The translations under genes and the position numbers were made by a program. A stretch of 34,640 bases of DNA from Nocardioidaceae bacterium (GTDB taxonomy: Bacteria > Actinomycetota > Actinomycetes > Propionibacteriales > Nocardioidaceae), in the NCBI GenBank assembly GCA_025980475.1, contig JAICXL010000024.1:1-34640 (forward strand). Direction: 5' to 3'. The notes under the pieces were generated by a model. It made no database searches, was not told the DNA's origin, and was given only the letters and a program-made list of their open reading frames with translations. Of the stretch, positions 31,851-34,640 are shown one piece after another. How positions within the stretch are numbered: position 1 is the stretch's first letter; every line of letters begins with the position of its first letter.

Positions 31851-32747
31851 GTGTCCCGCCGCGAGCACCGCCGACCGGCCGCGCCCCGTCCGGTCAACCT
31901 GCAGCGCCGCTCGCAGCTGGCCGGAGAGGCCGCCGCCGCAGTGGCGGAGGTGGAGTCCGCGCTGGCGCCCGTGCCGGACCCGTGCGTGGCGGCGTTCTTC
32001 GACGTGGACAACACCGTCATGCAGGGCGCCTCGATCTTCCACCTCGCGCGCGGACTCTACCGTCGTCAGTTCTTCACCAAGCGCGACCTGGTGGCGATGG
32101 CCTGGAAGCAGACCTGGTTCCGCGTCGTCGGCGTGGAGCACCCTGACCATGTCGCCGACGCCCGAGAGGGTGCGCTGTCGTTCATCGCCGGGCACACCGT
32201 CGCCGAGCTGCAGGAGCTCGGCGAGGCGATCTTCGACGAGGCGATGGCGCACCGGATCTGGCCCGGCACCCGCGCCCTGGCCCAGCTCCACCTCGACCAG
32301 GGGCAGCGCGTCTGGCTGGTCACTGCGGCCCCGGTCGAGATCGCCGAGATCATCGCTCGCCGACTGGGGCTGACCGGCGCCATGGGCACCGTCGCGGAGC
32401 ACGAGGACGGGGTCTACACGGGCCGGCTCGTCGGAGAGATGCTGCACGGACCGGCCAAGGGCGAGGCGGTGCGCGCGCTGGCCGAGCGCGAGGGGCTGGA
32501 CCTCGCCCGCTGCTACGCCTACTCGGACTCCGCCAACGACCTGCCACTGCTGTCCCTGGTCGGCAACGCGTGTGCGATCAACCCCGACCGCAGGCTCCGC
32601 GACCACGCGCGGGCCGCGGGCTGGGTGGTGCACGACTACCGCACTGGACGGAAGGCCGCCCGTCTGGGCCTCGTGACCGCCGGGATCGCTGGGGCGATGA
32701 CCGGTGGCGTGGCCGTGGGCGCCGCGGTACGCCGACGCGTGCGCTGA
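31851..32747 (+). CDS. HAD-IB family phosphatase
   Basis: A 298-residue haloacid dehalogenase-type hydrolase of the SerB/CicA-like subfamily IB. Motif I is FFDVDNTVMQGAS (about 49-61, nucleophile Asp and acid/base Asp), motif II is WLVTAAPVEI, the motif III lysine is in GPAKGEAVRALA, and motif IV is CYAYSDSANDLPLLSLVG. A helical cap (about 65-150) fits phosphoserine or phospholipid head-group phosphatases; the substrate is unknown. The C-terminus ends in a short hydrophobic stretch (LVTAGIAGAMTGGVAVGAAV), possibly a membrane contact. The GTG start at 31851 follows a TAGGCT box. It lies directly before the BldN-like sigma gene. Confidence 0.88.
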   Translation: MSRREHRRPAAPRPVNLQRRSQLAGEAAAAVAEVESALAPVPDPCVAAFFDVDNTVMQGASIFHLARGLYRRQFFTKRDLVAMAWKQTWFRVVGVEHPDHVADAREGALSFIAGHTVAELQELGEAIFDEAMAHRIWPGTRALAQLHLDQGQRVWLVTAAPVEIAEIIARRLGLTGAMGTVAEHEDGVYTGRLVGEMLHGPAKGEAVRALAEREGLDLARCYAYSDSANDLPLLSLVGNACAINPDRRLRDHARAAGWVVHDYRTGRKAARLGLVTAGIAGAMTGGVAVGAAVRRRVR

Positions 32748-32780
32748 CTCCCCCGGCTGCTCCAGTGGCCCCGCGACCTG

Positions 32781-32809
32781 TGGTCAAACCCACTCATCGC
32801 CCGTAGGAT
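32781..32809 (+). promoter_or_regulatory. Predicted promoter of the BldN-like sigma gene
   Basis: TGGTCA (32781-32786), 17 bp, TAGGAT (32804-32809), 4 of 6 matches in the -35 and a TANNNT -10. The leader would be about 35 nt and ends in a GGGGAGGGAG ribosome site. A small palindrome ACTCACGAGT (32811-32820) lies at the expected start of transcription and could be an operator. Confidence 0.5.
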
Positions 32810-32850
32810 TACTCACGAGTACCTGGCTCGATGAGCTGGGGAGGGAGAGC

Positions 32851-33624
32851 ATGACCGACCAGGGGACTTTGCGTGGCCTCGACGCGCTGCGGCGTGCCCT
32901 GGTCGAAGTCCTCTGTGCCGCGCAGCCCGTGCCGACCACCGGCCCGACCGTCGCCGGCTGGCTCCTCGCCGACTCCCTGACCGGCGCACCGGGCACCCGC
33001 CGGCAGGCGGCGTCGGGGGGCGGCTCCCGCGACGACTCCTCGATGGCGTCGTCGTCGGCGGCCGACGACGCCGAGGGGCGGCGGATCATCGCGCTGGTCG
33101 ACCTCGCCCGGTCGGGCGACAAGGAGGCGTTCGGCCAGCTCTACGACCACTACCACGTCTCGGTCTACCGCTTCATCTACTACCGCGTCGGCTCGGCCTC
33201 GCTCGCGGAGGACATCACCAGCGAGACGTTCTTCCGCGCACTGCGCAGCATGGGCTCCTTCCGCTGGCAGGGCAAGGACTTCGGCGCCTGGTTGATGACG
33301 ATCGCCCGCAACCTCACCGCGGATCACTTCAAGGCCGGCCGCACCCGGCTGGAGCAGTCCACCGAGGACATGCAGACGCTGGACACCACCGCGGACGGCC
33401 CCGAGCGCGAGGTGCTGGCGAGCCTGACCAACGAGGCACTGCTCGCCGCGCTGGGCGACCTGCCCGCCGAGCAGCGCGAGTGCCTGGTGATGCGCTTCCT
33501 GCAGGGCCTGTCGATCGCCGAGACGGCTGAGATCCTGGGGCGTTCCTCGGGCGCGGTGAAGCAGCTCCAGCTGCGCGGGGTGCGCAACCTGGCGAAGGTG
33601 CTCCCCAGGGAGGCGCACCGATGA
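32851..33624 (+). CDS. bldN: BldN-type ECF sigma factor with N-terminal extension
   Basis: Extracytoplasmic-function sigma factor of 257 residues. Sigma region 2 is about 80-165 (AFGQLYDHYHVSVYRFIYYR, AEDITSETFFRAL, WQGKDFGAWLMTIARNLTAD). Region 4 is about 195-250 (LGDLPAEQRECLVMRFLQGL, IAETAEILGRSSGAVKQLQL). This resembles Streptomyces BldN closely, as does the gene neighbourhood: BldN also lies by the rex-hem genes and is followed by its anti-sigma gene. The first 79 residues are a non-sigma extension; Streptomyces BldN is made as a proprotein with such an extension, so processing is possible here. The ATG at 32851 has a strong GGGGAGGGAG site; the frame upstream is non-homologous. Confidence 0.9.
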   Translation: MTDQGTLRGLDALRRALVEVLCAAQPVPTTGPTVAGWLLADSLTGAPGTRRQAASGGGSRDDSSMASSSAADDAEGRRIIALVDLARSGDKEAFGQLYDHYHVSVYRFIYYRVGSASLAEDITSETFFRALRSMGSFRWQGKDFGAWLMTIARNLTADHFKAGRTRLEQSTEDMQTLDTTADGPEREVLASLTNEALLAALGDLPAEQRECLVMRFLQGLSIAETAEILGRSSGAVKQLQLRGVRNLAKVLPREAHR

Positions 33625-33755
33625 CCCCCGTCACGACCGCCATAACCAACCGCCGGCGACTCTCGTTGACCGGGGTGAAAGCGTGTCCGTCCGGACGCAG
33701 CACCCCCGCGCCCACGCCGGCCACATCCCTCCAGCCCACAGGAACGCACCGATGA
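33621..33755 (+). other. Possible 44-codon ORF bridging the sigma and anti-sigma genes
   Basis: An ATG at 33621 overlaps the sigma stop (ATGA), and its TGA at 33753-33755 overlaps the anti-sigma ATG (ATGA). The 44-residue product is basic and Thr/Pro-rich with no recognisable domain. Both ends carry the same 11-bp direct repeat CGCACCGATGA (33614-33624 and 33745-33755), 131 bp apart. The region also holds a promoter-like sequence, so the frame may be chance or a translational bridge. No ribosome site of its own is evident. Confidence 0.3.
33641..33669 (+). promoter_or_regulatory. Candidate BldN-type promoter of the anti-sigma gene
   Basis: CATAAC (33641-33646), 17 bp, CGTTGA (33664-33669): 11 of 12 bases of the recalled Streptomyces consensus CGTAAC-N16-CGTTGA, with spacing longer by one. 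Transcription would begin near 33676, about 76 nt before the ATG at 33752. In Streptomyces the anti-sigma gene rsbN is, as I recall, itself a BldN target. Confidence 0.55.
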
Positions 33756-34640
33756 AGCCCCTCTTCCCGGCCCACCGCGCCGCTGAGGAGTTCGCCAGCG
33801 TGATCGACGGGCATCCCAGCGACGAGACATCCGACCGCTACGCCTCGCTGGCTGCTGTCGTGACCCTGATGCGTACCCAGGAGCATCCGGAGCCACGGCC
33901 CGAGTTCGCCGCCGACCTCCGTTCGCGCCTCATGCTCGCAGCCGAGGCCGAGCTGGTCCCCGCCCCGGTCGTCACCCCGGCGAGGCCTCAGGTCCGGCCG
34001 CCACGGCGTCGTGAGCGGCGTCTCGCCGCGGCCGCTGCCGCCCTCGTCCTCGTCGGCAGCGCAGCCGGCATGGCGACCGCGGCGCAGCGCAGCGTGCCCG
34101 GCGACCCGCTCTACCCGTTGAAGCTCGGCATGGAGCAAGCATCGGTGGCGCTGCACAGCAGCGACGCGGGCAAGGGCGCCGACCTGCTCGGTCAGGCCGA
34201 CACCCGTCTCTCCGAGGTCCAGGCACTCGTCGCCGACGGCGGCACGCCGGCCGACATCGGGGCGACGCTGCAGCGCTTCCAGGCCACAGCCGGCCACGGT
34301 GCCGACCTGCTCTTCCAGAGCTACCAGCAGGACGGCGACGACGCGTCCATCGCCACGGTGCGTTCGTTCGCGACCGACCAGATGGCGACGCTGGCCCGGC
34401 TGGCGCCCACGGCTCCGGCCGGGAGTGCCTCGGCGTTCCAGCGGGCCGCCGACACGGTGGCCGCCATCGACCAGCAGGCCCGGGTGCTGTGCGTCGCCTG
34501 CAGCCAGGCGACTGCGCTGTCGGTGCCCGGCGACCTCATCGGCCCCACGTCGGCCGCCTCTCTCACCACACTCATCCAGCACCCCGCGCAGATCGCCGGA
34601 GCCGAGGCCCGGGCGGCCCGGGCGCTGGCCGCTGCTGCGC
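33752..34640 (+). CDS. DUF5667 protein, probable RsbN-type anti-sigma factor (3' end outside window)
   Basis: The visible 296 residues begin MKPLFPAHRAAEEFASVIDG. The N-terminal 85 residues are predicted cytoplasmic and helical, the place where an anti-sigma domain would bind region 2 or 4. A basic stretch (PPRRRERR) leads into a single membrane helix (about 91-110). The extracytoplasmic part opens with AAQRSVPGDPLYPLKLGMEQA, the DUF5667 signature, and continues as helices with a short CVACSQ motif late in the visible part. Position after a BldN-like sigma gene and this topology point to the RsbN family. The ATG at 33752 has only a weak GGAA site. The reading frame is open to the window end. 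Confidence 0.8.
   Translation, partial: MKPLFPAHRAAEEFASVIDGHPSDETSDRYASLAAVVTLMRTQEHPEPRPEFAADLRSRLMLAAEAELVPAPVVTPARPQVRPPRRRERRLAAAAAALVLVGSAAGMATAAQRSVPGDPLYPLKLGMEQASVALHSSDAGKGADLLGQADTRLSEVQALVADGGTPADIGATLQRFQATAGHGADLLFQSYQQDGDDASIATVRSFATDQMATLARLAPTAPAGSASAFQRAADTVAAIDQQARVLCVACSQATALSVPGDLIGPTSAASLTTLIQHPAQIAGAEARAARALAAAA

Overview
The window is a high-GC actinobacterial chromosome segment. Gene content, order and protein sequence fit a Nocardioides-like member of the Propionibacteriales; that placement is inferred from protein resemblance, not from a search. Codon use is uniform and there is no insertion sequence, prophage, CRISPR array, tRNA or rRNA gene that I can see. Most of it is core respiratory metabolism: menaquinone synthesis, haem synthesis, cytochrome c maturation and the start of the complex I operon.

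Layout. 1-682: 3' part of nuoB (cut by the window edge) and nuoA, minus strand, behind a predicted Rex operator. 785-2916: divergent menG and menF, followed by a decayed NmrA-type oxidoreductase fragment. 3260-5147: divergent UlaG-like metallohydrolase and cytochrome P450. 5149-8732: CPA1 Na+/H+ antiporter fused to a UBP zinc finger, a PEP mutase/isocitrate lyase-family protein and an AraC-DinB fusion. 8796-13380: menE-menC-menD operon facing menA. 13445-15111: Cds1-like PLP enzyme, DUF4229 protein and a small divergent membrane protein. 15136-22361: double-cupredoxin protein, then the operon hemL-phosphatase-resA-ccdA-resB-ccsB (System II cytochrome c assembly). 22656-23987: secreted lytic transglycosylase. 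24013-29718: operon rex-hemA-hemC-cobA/hemD-hemB. 29914-31765: acyl-CoA ligase and glutaredoxin-like protein. 31851-34640: HAD-IB phosphatase, a BldN-type ECF sigma factor and its probable RsbN/DUF5667 anti-sigma factor (cut by the window edge).

How it fits together. Menaquinone, haem and c-type cytochromes feed one electron-transport chain. Rex senses NADH/NAD+, and candidate Rex operators lie before both nuoA and rex itself, so NADH dehydrogenase and haem synthesis appear co-regulated. The sigma factor at the right end is strongly BldN-like. Promoter-like sequences resembling the Streptomyces BldN consensus occur only before the anti-sigma gene and before the lytic transglycosylase gene, suggesting a small BldN circuit that includes a cell-wall enzyme.

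Other structure includes a 22-bp tandem repeat family, three units at each of two sites. One set is read in frame inside menD and the other separates menA from the Cds1-like gene. There are three tracts of 12-bp in-frame repeats in ccsB and cobA/hemD, hairpins that contain convergent stop codons, and a recurring TANNNT box 6-8 nt before GTG/ATG starts that suggests many leaderless mRNAs.
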